From Phallusia fumigata (Eukaryota; Chordata; Ascidiacea; Phlebobranchia; Ascidiidae), in contig QXVZ01031677.1 in assembly GCA_008931825.1 (NCBI GenBank), positions 8,961 through 55,110 on the forward strand: 46,150 bases of DNA, in the 5' to 3' direction. Below are positions 13,001 through 25,000 of this stretch, one piece after another. Numbering within the stretch: position 1 is the first letter of the stretch; every line of letters begins with the position of its first letter. The translations under genes and the position numbers were made by a program. Below the pieces are notes generated by a model that was not told the origin of the DNA, searched no databases, and saw nothing but the letters and a program-made list of their open reading frames with translations.

Positions 13001-16000
13001 GCATGATTGTTTACGTCACAAGTGACACAGTTTACGTGTTGTTCGTGACGAGTTTCGTTCGGGCCGTGGCACTCGTTGGCTGCTCTTAAAACGTGAACAC
13101 GAGTCTAGCCAAGGGTTTTGCCCACTGCCCGCTGCGTTAACCCGCGAATTGCTGTGGCCTTTTCCTGTTGCCAGTGTCGATTTTCGGACCGTGCCAACTG
13201 CCCTTTCAGCCCATGCGTATGTATTTACTTAGCGCTGCGGCGTTATTTGTCACTGCACGAAACGCGAGCTTCCTATTATGACATTTCCTTTGTTCGAATT
13301 AAAACTCGATGGGTGGGTGCGCTTCGTAGAAGAGATAAGCGCGATCGTGGTTGCAACCAATGAATGCTGTTTAGTATCCTCCAATTAATTTGACCTGCCA
13401 AACACGAACAAACATTAACCTATATTTAAAGGGAATCCTATAAATCAAAGCGTTTAGTTTTCCTTTAACTCATAACGTCAGGATGTTAAGCGTCGGGTCT
13501 TTACCTTATTAGGCATGAAGAGCGATGACGTAAAACGGCCAAACTCTCTTTCATCAGTTGAAGAGATGCAGGGAACTTTGAACTCGTTCAGCAAAGCTCT
13601 CATCGACTCTCGCGAAGGCCTCCAGGAAGAGGGACGACAATTCGCTCCTCGCAACATCAACCCAGCCGTGGATCGCCGCAGCACAGAAAAGCCTAATGGG
13701 TAGGTCCCAAAATTCGTGTTTTTCATTTTATGCGCAGTAAAAGTTTTAAAAGGTTTAAAGTTTTTACATTTTTGATTGTGTCATTTTCACAGCATCGTCC
13801 GGCATTCTTCTTCCATCCCTGATTCCAGATCGAATGACGTCATCGCCAGAACGTAATGGCTTCGACGGGCAACGCAGAGAGGACGGCACGTACGCCTCCA
13901 ACGAAACCCCAGTCTTGGTCGAAGGCGTTGAGGTGAGTAACACCCTGCCCTAAAATCTTACGTCACCAATCACACATGTGACGTCATAATTTTTGCGCCT
14001 GCAGATCGGTAGTGACGTCACAATCCGGTATGAGACCGCGGATATTCCGATTCACCACTACCGATGCCGTTTCTGCCCGTACACCTATGTAAGCTCCGGA
14101 GCGGCTCTGTTGGAACAGCACGCCAGGGTTCTTCATCAACTTGAGATTACCAACCTGAAAGCGAAGGCTGTAGCGGCGGCGGTGGCGAGCTCACAAGCTG
14201 ATCAGTCTGCAACTGACACTGTCAGCGCCAAAGGTGCGTTTCCGCCATAGAAAGTTTGTTGCATGTTGGTCAGAAATGTTATCCTTTTATTTTTGTACAT
14301 GTCTCTAGATGCTTCCGACCGCTTGTTGTCTCTGCAAAACATGGTGTCTGGTCTTAACCCACGCTCGATTGGCGTCCCAAGTCAAACAAACATGCTCGCA
14401 GCCGCTCAAGTATCAGGTAAACTTCGATATATATGTTTTACACTCGAAATAATCCCCTATAGAAGCCGTTTGGCTGTTTTATTATTTATTTCTGACATTT
14501 GTTCACCCTTGGAAATTTGTTTGTATTTGCAGCTGCAACCGGAACTACCACTTCCGGGTTCCCATACTCCGGGAGCTTCGCCTCTGGTCTGCTCGACGAT
14601 TCGGTGATGAGGTCACTTGCGCAGCAGGTCAACCAGCAGCGTGACGTCAACGGTGGCCATGACAACGGTGTAGACGCTTACGCCTACCAAAGACAACAGA
14701 TGCTTAACTCAGCTTTGCAACAAGCGGCAGCAGGTGGGCAAAAACCCATTGGTTGTGATTCGTAAACTTGGGTTTGTGAAGGTAACCCGGGTGATTCTTG
14801 CAGCGTCATCCGCCTCAGTATCCCAGGATCAACTTCGTCTCTTCTACCAGCAACTCGCAATGCACAACCCTTTCCTTAACTCACAGGCAAACCCAGCTTT
14901 CGCAAACAGCTTTCCACGTCAGGTAATTTTGTGAAACATTTCGGCATTTCAGAGGTCAAACTGACCTTGACTGCACGACTGACCTTGGAATCGGTTTTGG
15001 TTTCAGCTATCGGCCGGCGAAACCGAACAAGCGTCGCAGCTGAAGCAACATTTCTGGCAGTACCAGCAGAAACTTCTCGAATTGTCACAGAACAAAGCGA
15101 CTGAGGAGGATGCAAGGTCGAACTCCAGCGACAATCGTCCAAATTCACAGCCAGGTTTCTAAACTGTTATGTTTATCCGCAGTGGACTGAGAAAACCTCA
15201 AATAAATCGTATTAGTTTCACGTTTAAGCTGCCGTGCCTATCCTAGTTCCACTTGCTGGAAACCAACGTCTTCTTTTTTGATCCACAGCTGCTGATACGC
15301 ACACAGCCTCCTCGCCTCCCCAGCACTGCAGGAGTCCTCAGATTGTCCCGGATGCAGAATCCGAGATGAAGAAAAATATACACGGATGGGTAAGAAAGTT
15401 GTTGCCAATATCAACGCGGCGATTAATCCCACATATGCCTAAAAGCGCGGTGTACTCACCATAATAAAGCTCTCTGTTTCACACGGGGCTCAATTGCTGG
15501 CGTTTGTGTGCCGTTGACCGGCTCTGATCCGAATAATCTTAAACATGTCCCTTTGAGAAGGAGGTCACAAGCGACTAAGCTCCTCTGTGGCTCCGGATTA
15601 ACCTTTGACATCCAATCTCGCAGAAGCAATGCGCCCAGTGCGACTTCCACGCAAAAGGTGTTCACGGCCTCGAGCAGCACTGCAGGAAGACCCACGCCAA
15701 AACAGCGATGACGTCACCGAGTGATGACGTCAAGGACGCGGCGGCAGTGCCTAACTTGGAAACACAGTAAGTTGTTTAGTGTTGTTCGGTAACGAATCGA
15801 AATCCCGGCGGGCTTCCATAAGACAACTGTTCGACTTTGATCCGGCGCGCCAGAGTGCTTCTCTCGCCCATTACGACGCGGCCGCTTGGGATTCTTTCGC
15901 CTTGTTTTCGTGTTCGCCCGGCGAATAAACACGCCAGGATGGTTTACATCATTTGCTATGTACATCAACTACTGTGTGTTCTGGTAATTAGATTTGCTCG

Positions 16001-19000
16001 GCCCTAACGTTCTTGTACAAGTCCTTGCGGGATCCTTTCTACTGTTTTGTATGGCAGCTTGTGCCAGAATGATAACAGCTGTATCTCAGTGATCACAACA
16101 TCAGTGAAAACGTCCCATGGCTCTTGTAGTTGGTTCCTTGGTGGCCTGTAGTTAACACAACCAATTTGCATTTTGGTCGCCATCGCTTGTATGCTTGAAA
16201 GTTTGGTAAATTAACTCCAGTTGTCGAATAGAAATTCCAATAGTTTCTGCCTGATATAAATCCCACGCATTTCAGTCGCTTTATTACAGCGATATCAACG
16301 TTTTCTGGAAGCTTGTTTGCAAAACTACTTTAAAACCCAAAAATCAAAATCTAAGTATTTGCTTTGAGGGATTAAGATGTACCCACACCCATTAACGTTT
16401 CATGCGGCGGCCCGAAGAACATTTTCACCCCGTTCGGCACAAGAATCACAAACCAGTTGTTGTCAATTGTCACGCGTACACCTGAATTGCGATTCAATGT
16501 CAGTGGAGCGTGGCGCCTCGACAAGTAGCGCCACACACGAAGCGCCACGCCACGCTGTAGTTGTGGCTTTACAAGCAAAACAAAAATGGTTTTGGAAGTC
16601 ATTTTTGAAACGCGTTATTTTAACCATTGAAATGATATTCAAAGAAATCTTCTTAAAACTCTTCCGATGGCAAAGATTTTTTGAATCATAACAGATTGAT
16701 TTCGCCTGAATTTACAAGTAATTGAAAAAAGTTGTTCGTCGTTTTGCTGTGTTAATTGAAAGTAGAAAGGGTGGTTAGGATTTTATGTCAAACAAAAATA
16801 TCGCTTCAAATCAAAGTCATCAAACACTTGAAACCGCCGTTTTCGCACAAAGAGAAATAAAACACGTCTAAATTTAAATCCAAACAAGTTGTATTCGCGC
16901 CCCGTCGTCAATCGATTGTTGACGTAACAGAGGCGATCGCGTGACAGCGTAATCGGGCGCGATCGTATCGCAGAAACTCATGCACCTATGTGACATCACA
17001 TTCACCGGGGCTCCTCAAGAGAGAGAAAGAGAACACAGCCATGTTTATAACGCTAGGAGAACTGATCTGGTTGGCGCTCGCCTATTTGGCCTGTGCCGCC
17101 CGGGCCGCGTTTGTATGTATTTATGTTTCCCAAGTCTGTTGTTGTCAGGCCTTCGCACGCAAAGTTTGCGTGTTTTGAAAGCCGCTGGGCGCCCGCGATT
17201 CCACTCTTTCCAGAGCGGGCCGCGATTTTTTCGTGTTCTTTTCATGCAACGTCAAGTTGCGCTCGTGGAAACTGACGCTGCTAAGTGCTTTGGCAATTAG
17301 AGTGTAAAAAGTACAAATAAACAAGGTTGAGTGCATCATACTAAATGAGCTTTAAAGAATTTTTAAATTAGTTTCAAGCGGTTATGTTTTACAAATACAT
17401 CACCCAACTTCGGCATCAAGAGTTAAACGTACCTTCAGTCACTCGCAAACGCTGAAAACAAAATGCCCGCCGTGCTTATTTTTAATTCCTATTGCAGAAT
17501 ATTCACGCCTGACCCCCTTCCTGTCTGGCACCAATCAGGCCTCGAATTCCGCCCTGTTGACTCACTGTCACATCATAAATGTGTTTATCAGCACTCAGTG
17601 ACGTCACAGGGCGGCCTGCGCAGTCTCGGTAAACAAGGCTTGTTGGCATAGAGATGAAATTCCTTCCACTTCGCATTTTCTTCCCTCGGGGTAAAACTTG
17701 CTTGTTTGCTCGAATTAATTACAGCATGGCTGTAAATCAAACCGTGGATTTATTGCTAAGCGGGTAAATAATAATTTGGGCAACTGTGCTGAGAAGTAGT
17801 AACAATGGGGAAAGCTGTCTTTGCGTTGAAAACAAAAATTCCTGATCCTGCGTCAATTCGTTTCAGAGTAATGGTTTTATTGCATGTGACGAATACTCGT
17901 TTATGTAATAAGTGGAATTTTACCGTCGTGATTACTGGCACTGCGTTCGAAATGATGCAATATTAACACGCTTTGATCCAACCATGCAGTATTTAGACTC
18001 AAATGATCCTTTAAACCTATGAAACCTGTATCGTTAGAAAAACCTATCGGCACAAAAGAACGCTTAAATCGTGAAGTTTGTTTTCGTGGGCTCTTTACCC
18101 ACTCCGGAATACGAGCCAAGTGTTTGTTACAGTACAATCCGAAAAACGTGCATGATTGTGCTTATCTGCCGACCGCCTGCCCCCCTGCGCCCCCCCAGGG
18201 CCGGCGCTCGCGTGCCGCTTCAGGTTTTGTTTTCGCTTTTCGACTGCAACACGAAAATAAACAGGCGAGCGGCGTTCGCACGCGAGGGCGGCTGCATCTG
18301 GCTGCCCGAGGCTAAAGCGCGACCGTCGAAACTTTCGCGTGAGAGATCACTGCCGATTTGCACCACCGCCATTCTACAGACGAATTTCCCCATAATCGGA
18401 TCAATGCGTCCGCACCGACCATCTGATCTTTGAGCCTTTGCGACGCGGCGGCGGAAAAAACGGAATTCCGATTTTCGGCGGAAAAAGCGGAACGCGTTAT
18501 TTCGTTGTTTTCGATTTGTTTACGGATGCGTAAATTTCCTATAGAGCCAACGAACGTAAAAATTTAATTTCCACAACCAATTAAAACATAATGAAATCGA
18601 ATTAAAACAGAAATTTGTCGTAAAAGTTACCTAACAATGAAAAAATAAAACAAGGCCTTTTATGCGCCTAGAAAATCCTAAACCACATTTCGCTCTTGTT
18701 TGATTACGAAGTCCTAAGGGCACGTTAAGAATTACCCGGTTTTCGGAGATATAACCGACATCGCCGTATACCGACGCTTGCGGTCATCCAGGCTTGCGTG
18801 CGACGAACCGATGACTGGAAACAAGGCGTCTTAATGAGCTGTAGCGCGAAGGTGGCACGGAAAGGTTACTTGTGTTATTGTACACACGGGGACTTACTAA
18901 CGCCTAAATACGGGGCGTCGACGTTTATACGAGACAGAGCCGAGTTTTGTGCTTTGACATTTAGTGGGCTTTGGGTTTGATTAATTTGCATGTTTTGCCG

Positions 19001-22000
19001 TTTAGTTGTTTCTCTTTGGCTTGGCTCGGCAAACAAGTGAGCTAATAAACGGTGATTGATCAATGTGTTGTTTATCCGTCGTCCTGACTGAATAATCTGG
19101 TTTGTCGGACTTCGTGTTTTTCTGAATAACCAGCTAAAATTTTTCAAAATTGGTTTTAAATCTGTTTTTGTAAATAGACAAGGCGTCTAAATATGTATTA
19201 AAAATAATTATTTGACAATTGAAAAACTTAAACAAACCCGCAAACTTTACTATGGCGACTGGCCACCATAAAATTAAACCAGACATACCAAAAACGACGG
19301 GTCATTTACAAAATTATGCAAAACACAAAACTTGCATTCAAATCCCCCTCTGAAAGTGATTACTCGGCGAACTGTCACACCTTATTTGATTGCAATTCCC
19401 TTAAGCGATGCTTCTGTGACGTCACTATGACGTTTATGTTAATGTTTTTTGAGAATAATTAAACATTCGCTGTGTCAGCAACACTTCCGGTAAAACACGA
19501 AAGCGCCGGAAAATCGCTTAGTCACGCAGCGCGGTGTGCATGACTAAGGTGTTTCGCCGGTGCCACTGTTTATTGATCCAATGCTGAAACGAGGTAGTTA
19601 CGGGAATGGGAGGAAAATCGGACCAATTTCGGCGGCTTACGCGGCGAGAAAACAAATTTGACGTAGAAGTGAACAGACGATCACGTGACAACCCTAAGAT
19701 CGTTCAATGTGATGAATTGTTTTGGAGACGAAACAAAATATTGAAGTATTTTAAATCAGGTAGTAGGGTATGTTATTGATTGGCATAAAGTAAAGTAAAA
19801 ATCAATTACATGACAAAAAAAAAACAGAAAATCAAACAAAGTTTTTAAGATTGAGTTTTATATTGTGCTAAAAATTTGAGCATGACATAAAAACTTCTCA
19901 AAAGTACAAGCCCGCCCTCGACCGGGCCAAAAGTGTTAAACGCATGGCGATCCAGCTGATGGATGGAGGTCGAACGAGAAGCGCACAAGTTACGTAAATA
20001 TATCGTGAGAACCTCCTTCATCGCGTGCTAAGGCCTGACAAGCCGCGATCGGCCAACAACATACCGCACGGCTTCAAGTTCCAGGGACATGTTTTTTTCT
20101 CTAGTTTCAGCGAATCGTCTGTCACGTACGAAATTTCGGGATGTTATTGTTTGGTCACAGAATGACCCTTCGCTCTTTCGCCCTCTCCGCGTTTGTTTCT
20201 TTCTTGTTCGCAGCCGCCGCTTGTGACGCCATAATGGCGCACGACGCTCGTTGGATTTTCCTGTCGCGATGCGAGGTATTTATAAAAGCGCGTTTTTGGG
20301 CAGGGGTAGAGAAACGCGACCTTGTTGTTCCAAAATTATTTGCGTGACTTGCAAAAACCGAATCGACACGAAAAAACGCTTTGCCACGGTTAATGCATAA
20401 TCTGACCCGGCAGCAAAAACACACACAGATAAATAAAATCACCTAATGACAAAATCTTTCTCCTCCGAATTCGCCCCTTTTATTTTTAGCTCGATAGAAC
20501 AACAAGACTCTCGCGTTGGCGTCGACAAAAATCGCGTGACACCAACAGCGAGATAAAAATCACCTACTTTTTCCGTGCCGCCACAGTTTCTTTGCGGCGT
20601 CGCCAAAAGCGCGAGAGGCGCAACATTGGAAACGGAATATCGTGTTTTGTGGACTTTGTGCTTCTGAGCTCCTAAAGTTCAAATAGCGAACGATCCTAGC
20701 GCACTGTGTAAGCTTTCGTGGTTCATATAAACACTACAAGATTGAAGCGCTGTAAAATTGCAATTATCATTTAACTGAATAATTGGGCATTGACTATTAT
20801 TGGCCGCACCCGGANCGGCGAACTGTCACACCTTATTTGATTGCAGTTCCCCTAAGCGATGCTTCTGTGACGTCACTATGACGTTTATGTTAATGTTTTT
20901 TAAGAATAATTAAACATTCGCTGTGTCAGCAACACTTCCGGTAAAACACGAAAGCGCCGGAAAATCGCTTAGTCACGCAGCGCCGTGTGCATGACTAAGG
21001 TTTTTCGCCAGTGCCACTGTTTATTGATCGAATGCTGAAACGAGGTAGTTACGGGAATGGGACGAAAATCGGACCAATTTCGGCGGCTTACGCGGCGAGA
21101 AAACAAATTTGACGTAGAAGTGAACAGACGATCACGTGACAACCCTAAGATCGTTCAATGCGATGAATTGTTTTGGAGACGAAACAAAATATTGAAGTAT
21201 CTTAAATCGGGTAGTGGGGTATGTTATTGATTGGCATAAAGTAAAGTTAAAATCAATTACATGACAAAAAAAAACAGAAAATCAAACAAAGTTTTTGAGA
21301 TTGAGTTTTATATTGTGCTAAAAATTTGAGCATGGCATAAAAACTTCTCAAAAGTACAAGCCCGCTCTCGACCGCGCCAAAAGTGTTAAACGCATGGCGA
21401 TCCAGCTGATGGATGGAGGTCGAACGAGAAGCGCGCACGTTACGTAAATATATCGTGAGAACCTCCTTCATCGCGTGCTAAGGCCTGACAAGCCGCGATC
21501 GGCCAACAACATACCGCACGGCTTCAAGTTCCAGGGACATGTTTTTTTCTCTAGTTTCAGCGAATCGTCTGTCTCGTACGAAATTTCGGGATGTTATTGT
21601 TTGGTCACAGAATGACCCTTCGCTCTTTCGCCCTCTCCGCGTTTGTTTCTTTGTTGTTCGCTGCCGCCGCTTGTGACGCCATAATGGCGCACGACGCTCG
21701 TTGGATTTTCCTGTCGCGATGCGAGGTATTTATAAAAGCGCGTTTTTGGGCAGGGGTAGAGAAACGCGACCTTGTTGTTCCAAAATTATTTGCGTGACTT
21801 GCAAAAACCGAATCGACACGAAAAAACGCTTTGCCACGGTTAATGCGTAATCTGACCAGGCAGCAAAAACACACACAGATGTATAAAATCGCCTAATGAC
21901 AAAATCTTTCTCCTCCGAATTCGCCCCTTTTATTTTTAGCCCGATAGAACAACAAGACTCTCGCGTTGGCGTCGACAAAAATCGCGTGACACCAACAGCG

Positions 22001-25000
22001 AGATAAAAATCACCTACTTTTTCCGTGCCGCCACAGTTTCTTTGCGGCGTCGCCAAAAGCGCGAGAGGCGCAACATTGGAAACGGAATATCGTGTTTTGT
22101 GGACTTTGTGCTTCTGAGCTCCTAAAGTTCAAATAGCGAACGATCCTAGCGCACTGTGTAAGCTTTCGTGGTTCATATAAACACTACAAGATTGAAGCGC
22201 TGTAAAATTGCAATTATCATTTAACTGAATAATTGGGCATTGACTATTATTGGCCGCACCCGGATTGGCCGGTTCGCGTTTTTCACAACGTTCCATGTTG
22301 TTACGTCACCCGAGCAACGCCCGAAGACAAAGCCTGTTTTGATTAAACTGGAAAAGGCGGAAAACGCGAATGGCCATTAGGCGATCGATAATTGTAGGTT
22401 CCAGCCGAGATTGGAGCGCTCTTGTCGAGTCGCCGCTCACCGCATGACCTTTGCCTGGCACGAAAAAATGCCGACTTTGCGTGCAAAGCGCTTCGCGTGA
22501 GAAGCCCAGGCCGCGTAACTAAAACCACTTGTTGTTATGTTTACGTTTCACTGCCTCTGCTCGCCGCCGTCTACCAAGCTTCGCGTGCAAGACCCGCCCG
22601 CGTGTGTGCCCCCGGCGATGCACGCGCCGCGCGTTGATGTTTGCGCGCGCCCAGCCTTGAACTTGCCCACCTGCGCTTGCGCGTGTGTGCGACGGTGTGT
22701 ATGTGACGTCATAACGGCGCGGCGCTATTCGCGGAAAGCGTGGGGAGCCACCGCTCGCCCGAGACCCACTTGTGGGGGTGTTTTTCTAAGCGCCGGTCCG
22801 CTGCCAAGAAACGAGGGGGGGGGGGGCAAGTGATTCAGAGATACGGGAATTGTTGTCCGATCAATTGTTAGTCATCATCAACAATAACAAGTAATTTTGC
22901 GACCTAATTGTCGCCGACACAGCTGCTCATGGTCTACCGCGCACCTTGTTACCGATGCCCGATACAGAAGTTTGGCGATGATTTCGGTTTGTGTACAAGT
23001 TCATAAGTTTCCGCCCCGTGTTTATGAAGCGTTTATACTCGGCTGAATCATGCGCGTCACTTCTCACAACAACAAGCAACCGGCGGTGTCGTCCACACGC
23101 GATCGCGGACGCTCAACCGAAAAAAACTCCCAAAAGTATCCTAAGTAAACTTAGAAAAAAACACCGGCGGCCGTGAATCACTCTTTCACCTTTCCTGCTT
23201 CAAACAAACGCCTGATTCAGAGAAAGAACAATCAAACAAACAACATGTCTTCTCCCAAGCATCGCGTGCAAGCTTCGACCGCCGCTTCAGACATTCCACA
23301 ACAGATTTCACCTGTTTGTGACGTATAAATCGCGGTCTGAGGCCGCAGGTACTAACGGTTCGCGCGGCGCACAGGTCGCTCATTTTCGGATTACACGCCG
23401 AAGGCGGCAATCTCAATCACGCAACAAAGATGACTTCCGCGCCCCGCCATTGTTACGCAACTGTCGCGATTCGGAACGTACACAATAGTGTTTGTGACGT
23501 CACAACATTTCATTGTTTGTGACGTCACAATATTGTTTTGATTGTTTTAATAAAATTTTTGATGTTGTGTATTTTTTTGAGTCTGCAATCTTACCGGCTA
23601 ATTCTCACCTACGCGATGACATCACAAAAATTTTGTTTTTCTATAATTTTTGATTTAATACGGTATTTCACATGTATTTTTTTTATCAATGACATATTCC
23701 TCGCAGCCCGCCAGTCAAAACGTGTTGTGTTTCACTGGATATTCGCATGTCGGGGCAATGCAAAGTTAAAGCCAGCATTAACCTAATCAAGGAATACACG
23801 ACATCGCCGGGATCCGATTAGCGCGCTTCCAAATAAAGACCAGAAATGAAATCGCGTGCCGGCACCCGGGGTCAGGCCCATGTCGAAAGGCAACTTGAAA
23901 ACCGCCCGAGACATGCCAGTTTGTCAAATAAACAGCGCGCGGCGGATTGTAAACAGACTCTTCTCAGGTAATCTACCAGTCTTCGCACGCGAGGTTGTAA
24001 CTACGTCGTCATGAGGCGATGGTGAATCAGAGGCTTGTTTAGGTTACCTTCGCACGCCACCGGCTCCTTGAGAGCGATTACCATCTTTTTCGGGCCGCGA
24101 CTTTCGGAAGCTTCGGCATATTTGGCGCAACGGGTTTTGTCGTTGTCGGATCATTTGGGTTGTTTCTCTCCACTGCTTGAAGCGTTGCGTGTGCGTCAGC
24201 CGTCATTGCGAATGTTAAACACACTGCTGATCACGATTAAAATAATCCTAAAACAACGGATTGCTTTATATGGACAAGATCACANGCTTGTTTAGGTTAC
24301 CTTCGCACGCCACCGGCTCCTTGAGAGCGATTACCATCTTTTTCGGGCCGCGACTTTCGGAAGCTTCGGCATATTTGGCGCAACGGGTTTTGTCGTTGTC
24401 GGATCATTTGGGTTGTTTCTCTCCACTGCTTGAAGCGTTGCGTGTGCGTCAGCCGTCATTGCGAATGTTAAACACACTGCTGATCACGATTAAAATAATC
24501 CTAAAACAACGGATTGCTTTATATGGACAAGATCACATTGTCCAATAAATAATGATTTAGTGCTTTTGTCGAAAAACTGATATCATCATTGTTTATCGAA
24601 ATAAGTTTAAGAGCTTTCAATTAATATCTTTTTCGATGGGACACGAGTTTTAAACATTTGTCTCTTTCTTTGCAGAAACCGCAACGAATCGAATTCGTCG
24701 TCAAGCAAAGCCTCATCGTACCCATTCAAGCACAACGAGGAACAGGTTGGTCACGTGACATGTCTACGTGTTTATTCGACCGTGTACTAATGAGATAAAA
24801 GTGATTTTCAAGTTTTACACGAAACGCAAAAAAAGAGATGCAAACATTTAAAACCCGCAACTAACACGAGGTTAAATTCAAAGGCGCGAAACTTTTGTGG
24901 TTTAAATATGTGATGTATTTAACGCGTGTTGTTTGCCCACAGTGCGGAAGCCCCTCGTCTGCTTACCCCACCCCTCCGCTCTCCAACTCACCAACCTACA

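Larger units (their letters stand above)
15767..24675. other. Intron 12 (8.9 kb as assembled)
   Basis: Donor GTAAGT and acceptor CTTTCTTTGCAG, phase 2 to phase 2. It contains two unmerged-contig duplications totalling about 1.7 kb, a GC/CpG-rich block at 22400-22830 and a TATA-like motif. No coding exon was recognised. True length is probably near 7.2 kb. Its size and the regulatory-looking sequence suggest intronic enhancers or an internal promoter. Confidence 0.7.

Noticed and set aside
15508..15711. 67-codon frame overlapping finger 2
   Set aside because: It is in another frame; the real reading starts after the acceptor at 15623 and encodes a perfect C2H2 finger.
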